A DNA stretch of 64,000 nucleotides, from assembly GCA_963932465.1 (NCBI GenBank), contig OZ010791.1:152565915-152629914 (forward strand), in the 5' to 3' direction. A program made the position numbers and the translations under genes. This DNA is from Maratus speciosus. Lineage: Eukaryota; Arthropoda; Arachnida; Araneae; Salticidae. The notes below the pieces were generated by a model. It worked only from the letters and a program-made list of their open reading frames with translations, was not told where the DNA came from and ran no database searches. Within the stretch, counting starts at the first letter, position 1. Each line of letters starts with the position of its first letter. Positions 28,501-36,618 of this stretch are shown here, piece by piece.

Positions 28501-29093
28501 TTTTGTATTGCATATTTCGAAATACATCACACTCAAAAACATTATTGATAATCAAAATTTTATGTATATATATTATTTCAAATATTATTTATAAAAATTT
28601 GTAAAAATGTGAAAAATAAAAGTCTTATTCACATTAATTTGTATGGTGTTCGCATTAATTTGTACGGTGTAAACATTAACCACTTCACCGGCTGCCCCGA
28701 GATAACTCGGGGGTAAAAGCACTGTTTCCCCATACCATTCGCCGGTGAAGTGGTTAAGACACAGAATTGTCACATGATGGCTTTTCTACAAATGTCAATT
28801 TGTTCTATAACATCTTTTTTTTTTTTTTGCCTGAAAAAAAAACTAATTATTTTAATTAAACTAATTATTAAGCATATTTTATTTAGAAACCTTATAATTA
28901 TTCAATTTATGTAATAAAAAAATAGGTATTTTTTATGGTTTTTCCAAATATTTAAGTGATTCTTAAGGGGTTAAACTAACAAAATATCAATTGTTAAGAA
29001 CATTTAAATTAAATTGTAAATAAAATGTTTTGATTTATGTTATTATTACTATTAATTATTTATTTAAGTACTTTTCCACTCTAGGGACCTTGT

Positions 29094-29132
<39 letters not shown>

Positions 29133-30556
29133 CTTCTTTAAGCTTGCCATAATTCGGGTTTTAGTAAGTGAGATTTGTTGCCAAATGATATCATTATAAA
29201 CAGCTATGAAAACAAACCTGATGAACTTTTATTTTTGTTTATATATGTATTTATATATATATACATAAACATTTTATTTATACATATATATTATTGCTTT
29301 TTATATACAACTTACTTCTGTTTGTATATAAAAATAGATAAATGGCTTCTTTATATATTATGTAAATTGTATACATATAGAAAAAAATTGCGTGTGTATA
29401 TGAAATAGTACATACTTTGCCAAATTTCTTTTCTAGCCAAGGCCATTTTTTCTTATTTCATCAAGGTTCCTATACTGAAAAAGTATCTTTATTTATTTAT
29501 TTATTGTTATTTTAAATGAGATGAATGAAAGACGTCTATCTTAAATGTATCTGGTATATGAATATGAATTTTAAATTTATGTGTTTTAAATGATAGTTAT
29601 ATATATTTAAAATAAAATAAGTGATAGGTTTATATTTTTAATGAAATGATGGCAATGGAACAAAATTTGAGGACTTATCACCTGTGCCCAGCTGACATAA
29701 AAGTACCAAGGTGGCCGCCTGTCATATGAAATGCGAAGTGACCATCGAGGGACTGTTTATGACAGTCACATGACTTGTGCTTTTATTATATAGATACTCA
29801 ATATAAAAATCTCACGAACTTTAAAATTTCAAAAAGATCTCTGTATTTTATAAAATCTAGAATACAGTGAATGAACAGATTAAAAAAAAAAAAAAATCAT
29901 TACTACTTCTACTAACTAGAAAATGTAAAAAACTTTTTTTTTTTTGCGGAGTAAGAAGGGTGCAAATGCACAAAATTATTCCACTCTTAAGCATTCTGTA
30001 TGTTTTAATGCTGTTATATATCATGTATAAAACTTGTTATTCAGTATTCAAACATATTGTTATAGTTTTATTAAGGAAGGACAGCAGCACTTTCTATGAG
30101 GAATTTTGTAATTCTTTTCGTATGAAAATGAAAAATTTCTATAAGAATAAAATTATATGCACAAAATATAGTTCATATTTTCTTTTTTTTTTTTGAAGGG
30201 GGTGGGTTATATTATAATAAAATAAGAAAATAAGTTTCACATTAATTTTGACATCATATTGTGAATGAAGTAGGATCAAGCCTTGTAAGCCTCAATATAA
30301 TTTTTAACTGTGTATTGTAAATAAATATTTTTCTATTCCTGTATAGCAAATGATTTACATGGCTTATTGACAAAAATTCCAATGAATTACAATAATGATA
30401 AAAGGAATGTTATGCAAAAGATTACTTAAATAACTTTTTTTTGGTTAATTGAAAGACAAAAATTACAAAAGCAATCAATAAAGAGGGATTCTGCAGAAAA
30501 ATGGCATATTTGACTATATTGAATTTGAGAGTAGCAGTTAAAAAGTTACCAACCCT

Positions 30557-30601
<45 letters not shown>

Positions 30602-30793
30602 CTTGTCTTAATTTATTATTGGAAAATTTTTGCTTAATTGATAAATTGATAATGTTTTGAATGTTATATTTCAAAAAATAATAATTAATTGCTAATTCAT
30701 CATTTCTTGTCTGTCATTTAATGGTGATGTATGTAATTTTGCTTCTTTCTGCTAATTTTTGCAATTTTGTTTCTCTCTAGGGATGGATCATAG
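1769..30793 (+). CDS. GckIII: Germinal-centre kinase III (STK24/25/26 orthologue), 3' portion, six exons
   Basis: Joining 1769-1954, 11813-11958, 17991-18243, 22203-22514, 23688-23890 and 30781-30793 gives an uninterrupted 370-residue C-terminal part ending at TAG. All five introns inside the window have GT donors and AG acceptors. Residues 1-62 begin with [20 protein letters not shown], kinase subdomain IX of the GCK-III subfamily, and run to [21 protein letters not shown] follows as subdomain XI. A kinase tail ([17 protein letters not shown]) and an acidic Ser/Asp stretch come next, then a linker of about 160 residues with PPPPPQQQQ and EEEE runs. The last part ([27 protein letters not shown]) resembles the vertebrate MST3/MST4 C-terminal domain. 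In the family this domain homodimerises or binds CCM3/PDCD10, linking the kinase to STRIPAK. The N-lobe and activation-loop exons lie upstream, outside the window. The linker is longer than in vertebrate MST4. No expression data are available here. Confidence 0.93.
1955..2415. other. Start of 9.9-kb intron, no feature recognised
   Basis: AT-rich sequence following the donor. It includes a short GT-rich run near 2020 and a purine block at 2280-2292. Nothing coding is seen. Confidence 0.6.
2416..2432. repeat. Target-site duplication of the LINE, left copy
   Basis: The 17-bp sequence TAAAGTAAACTCTGTCT is identical to 7058-7074. The two copies bracket the retrotransposon and define its ends at 2433 and 7057. 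Confidence 0.85.
2536..2829 (-). pseudogene. LINE ORF2 C-terminus with Cys/His motif
   Basis: A 97-residue frame carries [11 protein letters not shown] followed by CRGC, then HVLC and a further Cys. This is the CCHC-like pattern found after the RNase H or RT domain of I/R1/Jockey-type pol proteins and thought to bind nucleic acid. The frame ends with a stop at 2536, the probable natural end of pol. It is separated from the RNase H remnant by frame disruptions. Confidence 0.75.
3105..3540 (-). pseudogene. RNase H domain remnant of the LINE, frameshifted
   Basis: Read on the minus strand across two frames, the segment shows FQAEVYAIL and [12 protein letters not shown]. These match the Glu and Asp catalytic motifs of the RNase H domains in retrotransposon pol proteins. 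The 142-residue open frame at 3105-3533 is mostly a shifted frame of the same domain. At least one frameshift lies near 3540 and another inside the domain, so no functional RNase H is made. Confidence 0.75.
3543..3749 (-). pseudogene. RT thumb segment of the LINE, downstream of the hAT insertion
   Basis: A 68-residue frame contains NYGSIVWW and [17 protein letters not shown], typical of the region after the RT active site in I/R1/Jockey pol proteins. Its start abuts the left target duplication of the hAT-like element. Conceptually removing 3760-4762 puts it back in frame with the RT core at 4763-5815. Confidence 0.8.
3752..3759. repeat. 8-bp target duplication, left copy
   Basis: GGGCAGAT at 3752-3759 is repeated exactly at 4755-4762, flanking the hAT-like element. 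Confidence 0.85.
3760..4754. mobile_element. Non-autonomous hAT-like element inside the LINE
   Basis: 995 bp with imperfect terminal inverted repeats: TAGAGGTCTGCACGG at the left and the complement of TAGAGATCTGCATGG at the right (13 of 15 match). An 8-bp target duplication is diagnostic of hAT. Both ends carry clusters of GCCCGGCCCG-type repeats, while the middle is AT-rich and non-coding. A decayed relative lies at 12733-13298. Confidence 0.8.
4755..5815 (-). pseudogene. LINE reverse transcriptase core
   Basis: The 377-residue minus-strand frame (4682-5815) opens with [11 protein letters not shown], then [19 protein letters not shown], the motif A block [21 protein letters not shown], and the catalytic box GYADDIVII. 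This order is that of non-LTR RTs. Its last 20-odd residues (below 4755) are read from the inserted hAT-like element, and the natural continuation is at 3749. The catalytic Asp residues are retained, so decay here is modest, but the frame is interrupted both upstream and downstream. Confidence 0.9.
5793..6179 (-). pseudogene. LINE EN-RT linker segment
   Basis: A 128-residue frame with [20 protein letters not shown], the basic Trp-containing linker normally found between endonuclease and RT in I/R1/Jockey-type pol proteins. It overlaps the RT frame by a few codons in a different phase, so a frameshift separates the two. Upstream, another break near 6180-6317 separates it from the endonuclease. 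Confidence 0.75.
6317..7051 (-). pseudogene. LINE apurinic-type endonuclease domain, N-terminally truncated
   Basis: The 244-residue frame carries the endonuclease/exonuclease/phosphatase signatures QEPW (residues about 13-16), [12 protein letters not shown] (about 116-127) and [10 protein letters not shown] (about 190). In this family these supply the metal-binding Glu and the catalytic Asp/His. The usual N-terminal strand with its Asn is missing because the copy is truncated at 7057. The Met at 7051 is internal to the original protein. Confidence 0.88.
7058..7074. repeat. Target-site duplication of the LINE, right copy
   Basis: Second exact copy of the 17-bp sequence at 2416-2432. It continues directly into AAGGCTGAAT, the rest of the pogo-like terminal repeat. 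Confidence 0.85.
8044..8215. mobile_element. 172-bp pogo/Tigger-like MITE
   Basis: It starts CAGTAAACATTGTCTAAGGC and ends GCCTTATGCAGAATTTACTG, so the ends are imperfect inverted repeats. TA lies on both sides (8042-8043 and 8216-8217), the Tc1/mariner/pogo target. The first about 60 bases match 7060-7130, making it a deletion derivative of the same family. Confidence 0.72.
8218..9212. other. Intronic AT-rich sequence
   Basis: No coding frame or bounded repeat recognised. It includes ATTT microsatellite runs (near 9092-9110) and a poly(T) near 9159-9174. Confidence 0.6.
9213..9596. mobile_element. Foldback MITE with CCGTATATACTCG ends
   Basis: The left end ATACCGTATATACTCGC is mirrored by GCGAGTATATACGGTAT at the right. 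GTCGACTTATA motifs recur inside in both orientations. Minus-strand frames at 9205-9619 are translations of this repeat, not genes. The superfamily is not assigned. Confidence 0.7.
9597..10424. other. Intronic low-complexity sequence
   Basis: Contains poly(T) and TA-repeat tracts at 9810-9850, a C/T homopolymer run at 10007-10026, and otherwise unremarkable AT-rich DNA. Confidence 0.55.
10425..10570 (-). repeat. tRNA-derived SINE copy (degenerate)
   Basis: Read on the minus strand it has an A-box-like GGTAGCTCTACATGCAGAG, then GGACACTTTTTCACTCAGT and a 3' tail resembling the SINE copies at 44478-45082. The B box is degraded. It lies next to another fragment of the same family at 10679-10775. 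Confidence 0.55.
10679..11245 (-). repeat. SINE fragment interrupted by a foldback element
   Basis: The 3' tail of the SINE is at 10679-10775 and its A-box head (minus strand TAGCTCAATAGATGG) is near 11210-11245. A foldback of about 415 bp (10790-11205) sits between them. The arrangement suggests insertion of the foldback into the SINE. Exact junctions are blurred because sequence around CTTAAG is itself palindromic. Confidence 0.5.
10790..11205. mobile_element. Foldback element with long inverted arms
   Basis: The left arm (about 10790-10960) is the inverse complement of the right arm (about 11035-11205). Shared blocks include CACTCAC...CTATGGGGAGG, TAATATCTCGTTTGCATTT and the ACGGTGCGATGTAGAG complement. 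The open frame at 10817-11056 runs through this repeat and is not a gene. Confidence 0.7.
11246..11812. other. Intron end with AAT microsatellite
   Basis: AT-rich intron with (AAT)n at about 11459-11485. The last bases before 11813 form a pyrimidine-rich acceptor ending TTTTCAG. Confidence 0.6.
11813..11958 (+). CDS. GckIII: GckIII exon: end of kinase domain and tail
   Basis: 146 bp, entering in phase 0 and leaving with two bases of a Ser codon. The acceptor is TTTTCAG and the donor GTAAGT. It encodes [20 protein letters not shown], whose Arg is the conserved subdomain XI residue, then the helical tail [16 protein letters not shown] and a Ser/Asp-rich acidic stretch as in MST3/MST4. Confidence 0.95.
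11959..12732. other. Intron, no feature recognised
   Basis: AT-rich. Short frames at 11889-12306 are either exon read-through or chance. No bounded repeat seen. Confidence 0.55.
12733..13298. mobile_element. Decayed second copy of the 3760-4754 hAT-like element
   Basis: Order and wording match the right two-thirds of the element in the LINE: CATTATAGATACGTGCC with CTTCTTAGCAAG-like text, then CCCAG-rich 3' part and ATGAATGAAAATTGCCC...ATGCAGA at the end. The left terminal repeat is missing, and the copy directly abuts a piggyBac-like MITE at 13303. Confidence 0.6.
13303..13533. mobile_element. TTAA-flanked piggyBac-like MITE
   Basis: TTAACCTTTTAACCGGCTGA at the left, GACAGTGAAAGGGTTAA at the right, both with TTAA. 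The CCGGCTGxCCCG stretch after the left end also occurs in the hairpin at 28676-28757, so the two are related. No coding potential. Confidence 0.65.
13534..15664. other. Intron, mostly unique AT-rich DNA
   Basis: No gene recognised. Around 15170-15360, GACAGGATTCCATTATATGCAG and neighbours resemble the middle of the hAT-like element at 3760-4754 and may be a third, very decayed copy. A short direct repeat (TATTAATATAATCTCCCCTT) occurs at about 15501 and 15561. Confidence 0.5.
15665..16098. mobile_element. 434-bp foldback MITE at TTAA
   Basis: The left end GGGGGCTAGTCACTCAGCTT is mirrored by AAGCTGAGTGACCAGCCCCC, with TTAA at 15661-15664 and 16099-16102. The inner halves are also inversely complementary (GATGTCTCTTTTCTTCTTAG versus its complement near 15940), so it can fold end to end. 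The TTAA site points to piggyBac-type mobilisation, though the G-rich terminus is unusual for that group. Confidence 0.7.
16103..17394. other. Intron with two unrecognised open frames
   Basis: Frames at 16202-16528 (+, 108 codons, contains [11 protein letters not shown]) and 16869-17087 (-, 72 codons, followed in the same sense by a GTAAGT donor-like site) look less random than their surroundings. I cannot match either to a family. They could be decayed mobile-element pieces or chance. Confidence 0.35.
17395..17853. mobile_element. 459-bp near-perfect palindromic MITE
   Basis: The terminal 34 bases (starting ATACCGGGTGTCCCAAAAAG) are exactly inverse-complementary at the two ends, and similarity continues to a small centre near 17620. 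TA lies at both edges, consistent with a Tc1/mariner-type target. Each arm carries AGATGGCGC (17547-17555, and its complement at 17693-17701). Frames at 17243-17638 (-) and 17637-17921 (+) are mirror translations of the arms. Confidence 0.8.
17991..18243 (+). CDS. GckIII: GckIII exon: linker, first part
   Basis: 253 bp; the first base completes a Ser codon. The acceptor is TTTGTTTAG and the donor GTATGT. It encodes [20 protein letters not shown], with a conserved-looking Trp cluster just after the acidic tail, then a Pro/Ser-rich region ([12 protein letters not shown]) with several potential Ser-Pro sites. The frame stays open to 18350 past the donor, so intron retention would add about 35 residues and a stop. 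Confidence 0.88.
18244..20893. other. Intron, no bounded element recognised
   Basis: Stretches near 18580-18620 (TTTTCGGCCAAAAATTCAGC) and 19210-19300 (CGGCCAGAAATAG, TTTTGGTCGATCC) look like the two ends of an old transposon, but no duplication could be fixed. C homopolymers at 20341-20352. Confidence 0.45.
20894..21060. mobile_element. Left end of a pogo/Tigger-like element
   Basis: CAGTCTGCCCTACTTAATTG after TA at 20892-20893, followed by repeated CCCCGCTTATTCGAATA / CGCTTAATCGAATA motifs that are typical of pogo-like terminal regions. A matching right end was not located with confidence. Confidence 0.5.
21517..21987. mobile_element. 471-bp pogo/Tigger-like MITE
   Basis: CAGTATGGAACCATTTATCC at the left matches the inverse complement of GGATAAATGGTTCTGTACTG at the right, with TA on both sides (21515-21516, 21988-21989). 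Subterminal AACCAGTTATCCGGAAT motifs recur in both halves. Frames inside at 21491-21831 are shadows. Confidence 0.75.
22085..22170. mobile_element. 86-bp pogo-like mini-MITE next to a splice acceptor
   Basis: CAGTTATGATTCCCTGTTTA at the left and TTTAAACAGGGACAAC at the right are imperfect inverted repeats, with TA at 22083-22084 and 22171-22172. Its right end is only 32 bp from the start of the next GckIII exon, so the branch-point region of this intron probably lies in or beside it. Confidence 0.55.
22203..22514 (+). CDS. GckIII: GckIII exon: linker, second part
   Basis: 312 bp, 104 codons, phase 0 at both ends. The acceptor TTATTTAAG is weak in pyrimidines and the donor is GTACTC, also weak. 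It encodes a PPPPPQQQQ run, [20 protein letters not shown] (probable helix), an acidic EEEE run with basic [11 protein letters not shown], and [13 protein letters not shown], which corresponds to the start of the vertebrate C-terminal domain. The match of [13 protein letters not shown] joined to LKKKHKNN supports both boundaries. Confidence 0.9.
22650..23587 (+). mobile_element. pogo/Tigger-like element with transposase C-terminal remnant
   Basis: 938 bp. CAGTGAACTCCTTCTAATCC at the left and GGATTAAAGGGAGTTGACTG at the right are inverted repeats with few mismatches, and TA lies on both sides (22648-22649, 23588-23589). A 64-codon frame at 22974-23168 with GHLTDDDIV and an acidic end resembles the C-terminal tail of Tigger/pogo transposases. 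The DDE core is deleted. Poly(A) at 23345-23374. Confidence 0.72.
23688..23890 (+). CDS. GckIII: GckIII exon: C-terminal dimerisation domain
   Basis: 203 bp, enters in phase 0 and leaves with two bases of an Arg codon. The acceptor is TTCTGTAG and the donor GTAAGC. It encodes LKKKHKNN, a short Ser-rich spacer, then [20 protein letters not shown] and [12 protein letters not shown]. The order matches the helical C-terminus of MST3/MST4 that pairs with CCM3/PDCD10 or itself. Confidence 0.93.
23891..24419. other. Intron start, no feature recognised
   Basis: AT-rich. The stretch 24215-24310 is more complex (CACACCTAGCAACGAGACC) and could be the edge of a repeat, but nothing bounds it. Confidence 0.45.
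24420..24770 (+). pseudogene. Ty3/Gypsy-type pol C-terminus (integrase GPY region), truncated
   Basis: The frame 24405-24770 encodes [12 protein letters not shown], then [13 protein letters not shown] and FVIASMDNP. This is the C-terminal integrase module with the GPY motif of Ty3/Gypsy (Metaviridae) LTR retrotransposons. It ends in a basic Arg/Gly-rich tail. Everything upstream (gag, protease, RT, RNase H, integrase core) is missing. The stop TAA lies three bases inside the LTR, as is common in such elements. Confidence 0.82.
24754..24764 (+). promoter_or_regulatory. Polypurine tract of the LTR retrotransposon
   Basis: AGAGGGGGAGG lies directly before the TG that opens the LTR. In LTR retrotransposons this tract primes plus-strand DNA synthesis. 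Confidence 0.75.
24766..25078 (+). repeat. 3' LTR of the Ty3/Gypsy remnant
   Basis: Begins TGTAACAAAG immediately after the polypurine tract and probably ends ...TCGACACA (CA) near 25078. AT-rich sequence with a possible poly(A) region (TCCTTATTAAAAAATG) lies near its end. The right boundary is approximate since no second LTR is present to compare. Confidence 0.6.
25079..26874. other. Intron, low-complexity DNA
   Basis: Poly(T) at about 25116-25130, (TA)n at 25498-25530, a G homopolymer near 25705-25712 and poly(T) near 26191-26210. No gene. The left end of the piggyBac copy should lie in the last few hundred bases, but I see no TTAA-CC end there. Confidence 0.5.
26875..28548 (+). pseudogene. 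Decayed piggyBac transposase
   Basis: Fragments in shifting frames line up with a piggyBac (DDE_Tnp_1_7) transposase. They are an acidic N-terminus ([16 protein letters not shown], 26875-27234), [19 protein letters not shown] and [20 protein letters not shown] (27270-27430), [12 protein letters not shown] with the first catalytic-type Asp (about 27520-27560), CLITDNFLS with a second Asp (about 27765), WKDKK then [16 protein letters not shown] with a third (about 28070-28110), [16 protein letters not shown], and a Cys/His-rich C-terminus (28192-28548, [10 protein letters not shown]). Several frameshifts, stops and a poly(A) expansion at 27878-27898 inactivate it. Confidence 0.88.
28676..28757. 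mobile_element. TTAA-bounded hairpin, possible piggyBac right end or tiny MITE
   Basis: TTAACCACTTCACCGGC at the left is exactly mirrored by GCCGGTGAAGTGGTTAA at the right, and CCCCGAGATAACTCGGGG inside is a second hairpin. It lies 130 bp after the transposase stop. It may be the subterminal and terminal repeat of that element's right end, or an independent 82-bp element. Confidence 0.6.
28758..30780. other. Rest of intron before the last exon
   Basis: Contains poly(T) tracts at about 28807-28818, 29095-29131 and 30560-30599, and TA-rich blocks near 29240-29400. A more complex patch (GTGGCCGCCTGTCATATG) lies near 29710. No gene recognised. The acceptor at the end is TTCTCTCTAG. Confidence 0.55.
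30781..30793 (+). CDS. GckIII: GckIII last coding exon
   Basis: One base completes Arg, followed by Asp-Gly-Ser and TAG. The acceptor TTTCTCTCTAG is strong. A three-residue coding tail after the C-terminal helix is consistent with the short tail in vertebrate family members. Confidence 0.85.
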
Positions 30794-33700
30794 GTGAAAG
30801 AAGATAAATAGACTGTTCTACCTACCCTGTGAAATTTTATCGGTCTATATTTGGAACTTATATATAGACTTAATATATAAATGCATTATATATATATTTA
30901 TATATATATTTCCACCTTGTGTGCCTAAAATGGTATAGTCCCCTGTAAACTCCTTACATTCCACCATTTATTCTTCAAGAAAGCTAATTCAGACTTTTCA
31001 GTTTTAGAATGTTAAATTCTTATTGCATGAAATATAACAGGAAGCAAACAGAAATATCATCTATATCTATCTATCTATACATATATATATATAAATATAT
31101 AAGAGCACAGGGTATTTTTAGATGACCACTTTTTAATGGACTGCTTATAAAAGTGCATCAAATGGTCCCTGCATATGCATAGTTGTACATGAACTTTAAA
31201 AGTGTTTTCCCTTCATAACGGAGCAATCTCTTGTTGTTTGTTGTTATGATATATATTATTAATATTATGAAAAAAAGAATCATTCCAATCTTGTAGAGTT
31301 ATTGAAGCACTGCTTAAAAGAAAAAGATATTTACACCATATCATATCGGTACTCTGTGATATTGCGTACATGAGAGTTTGGCCATTTTGTGAAATCAATG
31401 TTGCTCTTAATGAGTAATTGCTGTCTACCTTAAACCAAGGTTCCAAAAGAATGTGACAAAAAAACAAAAATTGTATCGAGACTATCATTTTCTCAGCAGT
31501 GAAATTTTTAGTTTCCATTTTAGAATGCTGTTCATTAACTAGAGTGTATCTGTAGTGTGGTTTTGTGAAAGGTTCTATTGTCTTTCTTGAAAGAATACTA
31601 TAGATAATAACATTTAGTAATGTTGATAAATAAGCAATGGATTGTAACAGAAATGTTTTACCAATATCATGCAGACTGCAATAATACTTTTGTGCTATAA
31701 AATCTTTTAAATATAACATAAATTATTTTAGTTTAATATTAACTTATATTTGTTAGAAAACTGAACCCTGTTTTAAGCAATTTCTTTCTGTGATTGATAT
31801 TTCATTTATTATCTTACACACACACACACACACACAAAAAAAAAAAACTACTAAGCAAATTTTTTTTTTTTTTTTTTAGTTTTATGTAATGAAACTCATG
31901 CAAAATCAATGTCATCTTTTATTCTAAGTAAAGAAATTCTGGTTAAATTAATAAAAATTAGTAACTTCTCTTCCAATCACAAAACTTGATTAATTAATAT
32001 TAACTTCCGTAATTGATATTAATATTTTGAAATCTGCCTGTATAGTTTTATAAATATGTATTTCAATATAATTATGTAATATCAATCTTACATCAAAAGT
32101 CTTACTAATTTCTAAAATTTCAAATGATTTTAATATTTTAAAATACATCTGTGTTTTATTATAAATGTATAGTTCATATTATGATGCTATCCTTGATTGT
32201 ACTGAAGAATAAAATAGTAAGATCTGATAAAAGATAAACTTCCCCAATGTATGTATATGTAACATGTAACCAAATTAATACAATTTAGCAGATTTTCAAA
32301 AAAAAGCTGCATGATGGGAAGTAATTTTTTGCTTGGAATTTGCTTCCTCTATTAATAATTGCATATTTTTCATAAAAGTTTTATAAAAATGAATAAGAAT
32401 CTCTGCTTTGTAATTTTATCCTTTCGAAATATAATAAAATTTAAATTATTCTTACCTGAAAATTGAAAAAATTCCGAATTTTTTTTACATTGAATGTAAT
32501 CGTTGTACATTTATTAAATTTTTGCGTATAAATTATACTGGTAAAAATCAGAGTAGATTGATTTTTCTGTTCCAATTCATTGCTGTCAGAAGCTATTCTA
32601 CTAGATGAATTAATGTAAATTTTATGAGATGTGTTGCAAAAGCCCTAGTTTTTGAAGTATTTTGTCATGTTGCCTTCTGAATAACATGTTTTAAGCCTGT
32701 GGACTTGTTGCCACTGTTCGTCCATGTGTGCTATAAAATTTCATGGCTTCACGATGACTGCATGATTGAGAGTGTTTCATTACTTCTTTTTGTCATAAGA
32801 TTTATTGATCTATCTTGTTGTGTTTGAAGACTGTATAGCTTGTTTCATAAAATTATATTTCTACAGAATCATAACCTTAAAATAAATTTATGCCATTTAT
32901 CAAATCCTTTGCTGTTTCAGTGATAAACTAAATAGTGACATTTAAAACACTTATGGAACAAAGAAAGAAAACTATAGGTTAATATTGTCCGGAAAAAAAA
33001 AAATGCATGTGTGCAAAATTGTATTTTGCACTGATAATAACATATTCACTATGCTGTTAAAAACAGCATGCAGTTTTTGTGTTCCATTGGTGTATTTAAT
33101 GTTACTATTGCACGTTTCATTTATAAATGCTTTGTTTTTCCATTTTTAGAATTATTTTCCTGTTCATTATTCATTTTTATTTGTGTTTAAAAAAATTATA
33201 AAATGCTAACTTTCATGTGTTTTATTTCTGCAATATCATGGGAAAAATTGTTTTTATTCGTTATTCCAGAATTTTTAATGATTAGTCTCTCCTCCCCTGC
33301 CGCTCTTATATACATGTGTTAAAATATTTAGATTTCTGTAAAATAATTTTTTATCAGTATTAAAGTACAATGTATAAAGTATGTGGATAAGTATAGTTAT
33401 ATCTGTTTTCTTTTAAGTTGCTTGAATAGATCATTTTCCATTCATCATTAAAAGAATTTTAACTGTCTTAAATGGGACTCATTACATGCATTGTCTATTT
33501 AAAATATCTGAAAGCATCTCTTTCAAGTTGTTACACTAGAAAACTGGTGCTCTATTCAAAATATTTGAAGCTAATTTTTTGAAAACTGAGAGAGATATTT
33601 TCTTATTTATCGTTAAAAGTCAACAGAAGTTTTCTCTCAAGAATAAAATATTTTATGCTTTGTACATTTCTGTCAAAAATGTCAGAAGAAAATAATATAT

Positions 33701-36618
33701 ATTGGCTCTAATATACATAGACTGTTTGTGATAAATAAAATCCCAAAAGTTAATTTATTGTAATAAGCTTTCTTAAATTAAATATAGAAAGCTTAGAAAC
33801 CGTCTTTATGTTATTCAGATCAAGTATCAGTATGTTTTCTGTTGTGTTCATTGTTGTTCTAAAATTAGCTTGAGGTAGAAAAAATTCAAAATCTTTATTA
33901 AATTATCGTCATTTTTTTTTTTTCATTTGACACTAGTTTTAATTTTTTCATGTTTTTTATGCAAGGTTGTATTCTATCATTACGTTATAGTTTTTAACAT
34001 AACTTTTTTTTTAATTCTGTATTGCCTATTTCACAGGCTTTTGGTAAACTTAAATTTTTCTTTTGTTTTTTAAAACTTTTTACATATTTATAAAAAAATA
34101 AATTTCAAACTTTGCAGAAAATCTCAGAACAGCTTTAAACTTTTGTAAGCAAATTCGCTGTTATGCAATATGAGGTTTAAACTCTGTTTGAGTATAATTT
34201 TCAGTTCCTTGCATGTTAATATCCATATTGTTACCTCTTAATTATTGTAAAATATTAGTTTTTACCATGCAATTAAAAATTCCTTTGTGTAACTATTTTA
34301 GCACAAAAATATCTTGCATATGAAAAGTACCATTAAGTGTTTTACCATATTAATTTTAAACGTTTCAATAACAGCAGGAATGTTTTTAAATATTTGCATT
34401 TGCTCTTTAAAAAATATAAATAATAAATAGTTGGTCAAGTCATTGAATAGGGAATCAATTGTTTTCTTTAACTTTTAATCCATAATAAGAATCTCTGAAT
34501 TACATTAGGTCCTTGAAAATTTCTTTTGGATAATAATAAGGAAAAAAAAAATTTCTTAGTTACTGAAGAAGAGAAGAACTTCTTACCTGCTTTCTTTTTG
34601 GACTCTTGTAGTTCTTCAGTTTTCTGTATACATCTTGAAATATTTTCTTTTTAATTTGTTCATGTATATATGTTTTTTAGCATCTTGCTAACACTTATAT
34701 ATATATATATATATTTTATAACTTACATGTATATATGTTTGAGTGTATATATGTGTATATATTACATGCTTTAATAAGCTATTTTATGATGACTATAAGT
34801 TAATCTAATTTTTTTCAATTATTGCCACTCTAAAATGGTACAACTTTTACATTATTAAAAAGAGCTTCTAGAAGTCCAGAATAATAGTTAAAAAAAAAAA
34901 ATCTTTTTCAATCATTCGTTGTTTTGGTATATTTTTTGAAAATATGCCTTTTGTTTAAAAGATCGCTCGGGTATCTTTTAAGGAAAGTTATAATGTAATG
35001 CATCTTTTAAGGAAAGTTGTAATAGGGAATTTGTAAAAGTTTCATAAATATATATTTTTTAATTTTTGTATAATTATTGATTGATATTACATTACTTTCT
35101 TTATTTTCCTCTCTTTAGATTTGTATTTTTTTTTATGTAGTTAATCAATAAAAATGTAATGCTTAACTTTTAAAATATTTAATATCTTTAAATAAGTTTT
35201 ATTCTCAAATAAATGAGATATTTTTCTCGGATAAACAGATAACTGGATAAACAGATAACTAAATACGTGGCAATATTAAATCTTATATATTTTTTTTTCC
35301 ACAAATGTCAGTTTATGTTGCAAATGTATGTAATATATGAAATTTTATGCAAATATTTTAGCCACTTTAATACTAATATCTGTATTCAAGATGTTTTTCT
35401 TATAGATTATAAAGCACATTAACCTTGCAGATCATAACCATAATTTTCTTTAGATTTTTTTTCTTCTTGTTTGAATATCTATTTAATAAAATTAAAGTGT
35501 TTATTTAGCATCTTTATCCTTTTGGATAAGACTTGAAGATTCTTGCAACAATAAAATCATTTAGTGCTTACATTTTCAGTACTACATGTTCTAAAATTTG
35601 TCTACTATTTTTTAAACAATTACTTTTCTGTTGAGCATTTTCGTTATATGCAAATATTGGTTGTAAGTGAAATTTGAGTAAGTAAAAGAAAAAAGATTGT
35701 AGTTATGAATGAATCCTTCTGAAAGATTTTCTATTTTATGGAAAGATTTACTATCATGGGGTGTATAAAAAATTAATTAATTTTTAGGCATGAATCTTTG
35801 AATTGTAGAAAATATTGTTTAATAACATTCCTGCTGTCTTACTTTTTTGTTGACCTTGAGGTCATTCTATTGCTCAAATGTACTTGTATAGTGAAGGTAC
35901 CCATAAAGTGTCAAATCTTTTAGATCTCTACACAAAAGTTAATTCAAAAATAAGATTTATGCTGTTGAGAAGCTAACTTATTTTTGGCATTTTTATTTTA
36001 TAAAGCATATGATAAAATTATAAGACAAGCCTAAAATTCCATTGTAACTGTATCCAGTCTGAACTTTTTAACAGCAAATATTATTTATGTAAGCATTAAA
36101 ATTTTCATTTCTTCCCCTTTTGTACATGTTCAGTTGAATTTATTTTCAAATGAAGCATAAACTTTGGATGTTGTCTGTTTTTGAATGTTATTTATGTGAA
36201 TTGTGTCATATTTTCTCCCCCCCCCCCCTTCAATAATGCTACAGCAGTACAACTGATTCATTTTTTTTTATTTATTTGTCACATTTTTTCTTAGTTATAC
36301 ATGTTATGTAATCAGGTGAAAGTTTTATTTTAACTGTAGCAAAACAGATGCCCTAATTTAGTGTAAAAATTTTAATTTCTTGACGTTTTATTATATCTTT
36401 CAAAATTATATTGTAATCAAGCATTTTTTGTTTTGTTTACCAAATGCAGAATGCATATGTCTTTCAGTTTAATTTGTAAATTATTCAATATTTGTTTTGT
36501 TTTCTTTTTTGTACTTATTGAATTCCACAGCGTAAATACTGTACTTGGTTATTAATTACAAACAAATGAAGAACCAGGGATTGTTGATGGTAATTATTTT
36601 TTGGTTAAGAGGGATGAA

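Noticed and set aside
31213..31719. 168-codon minus-strand gene in the 3' UTR region
   Set aside because: No recognisable domain and AT-biased composition; best seen as a chance frame.
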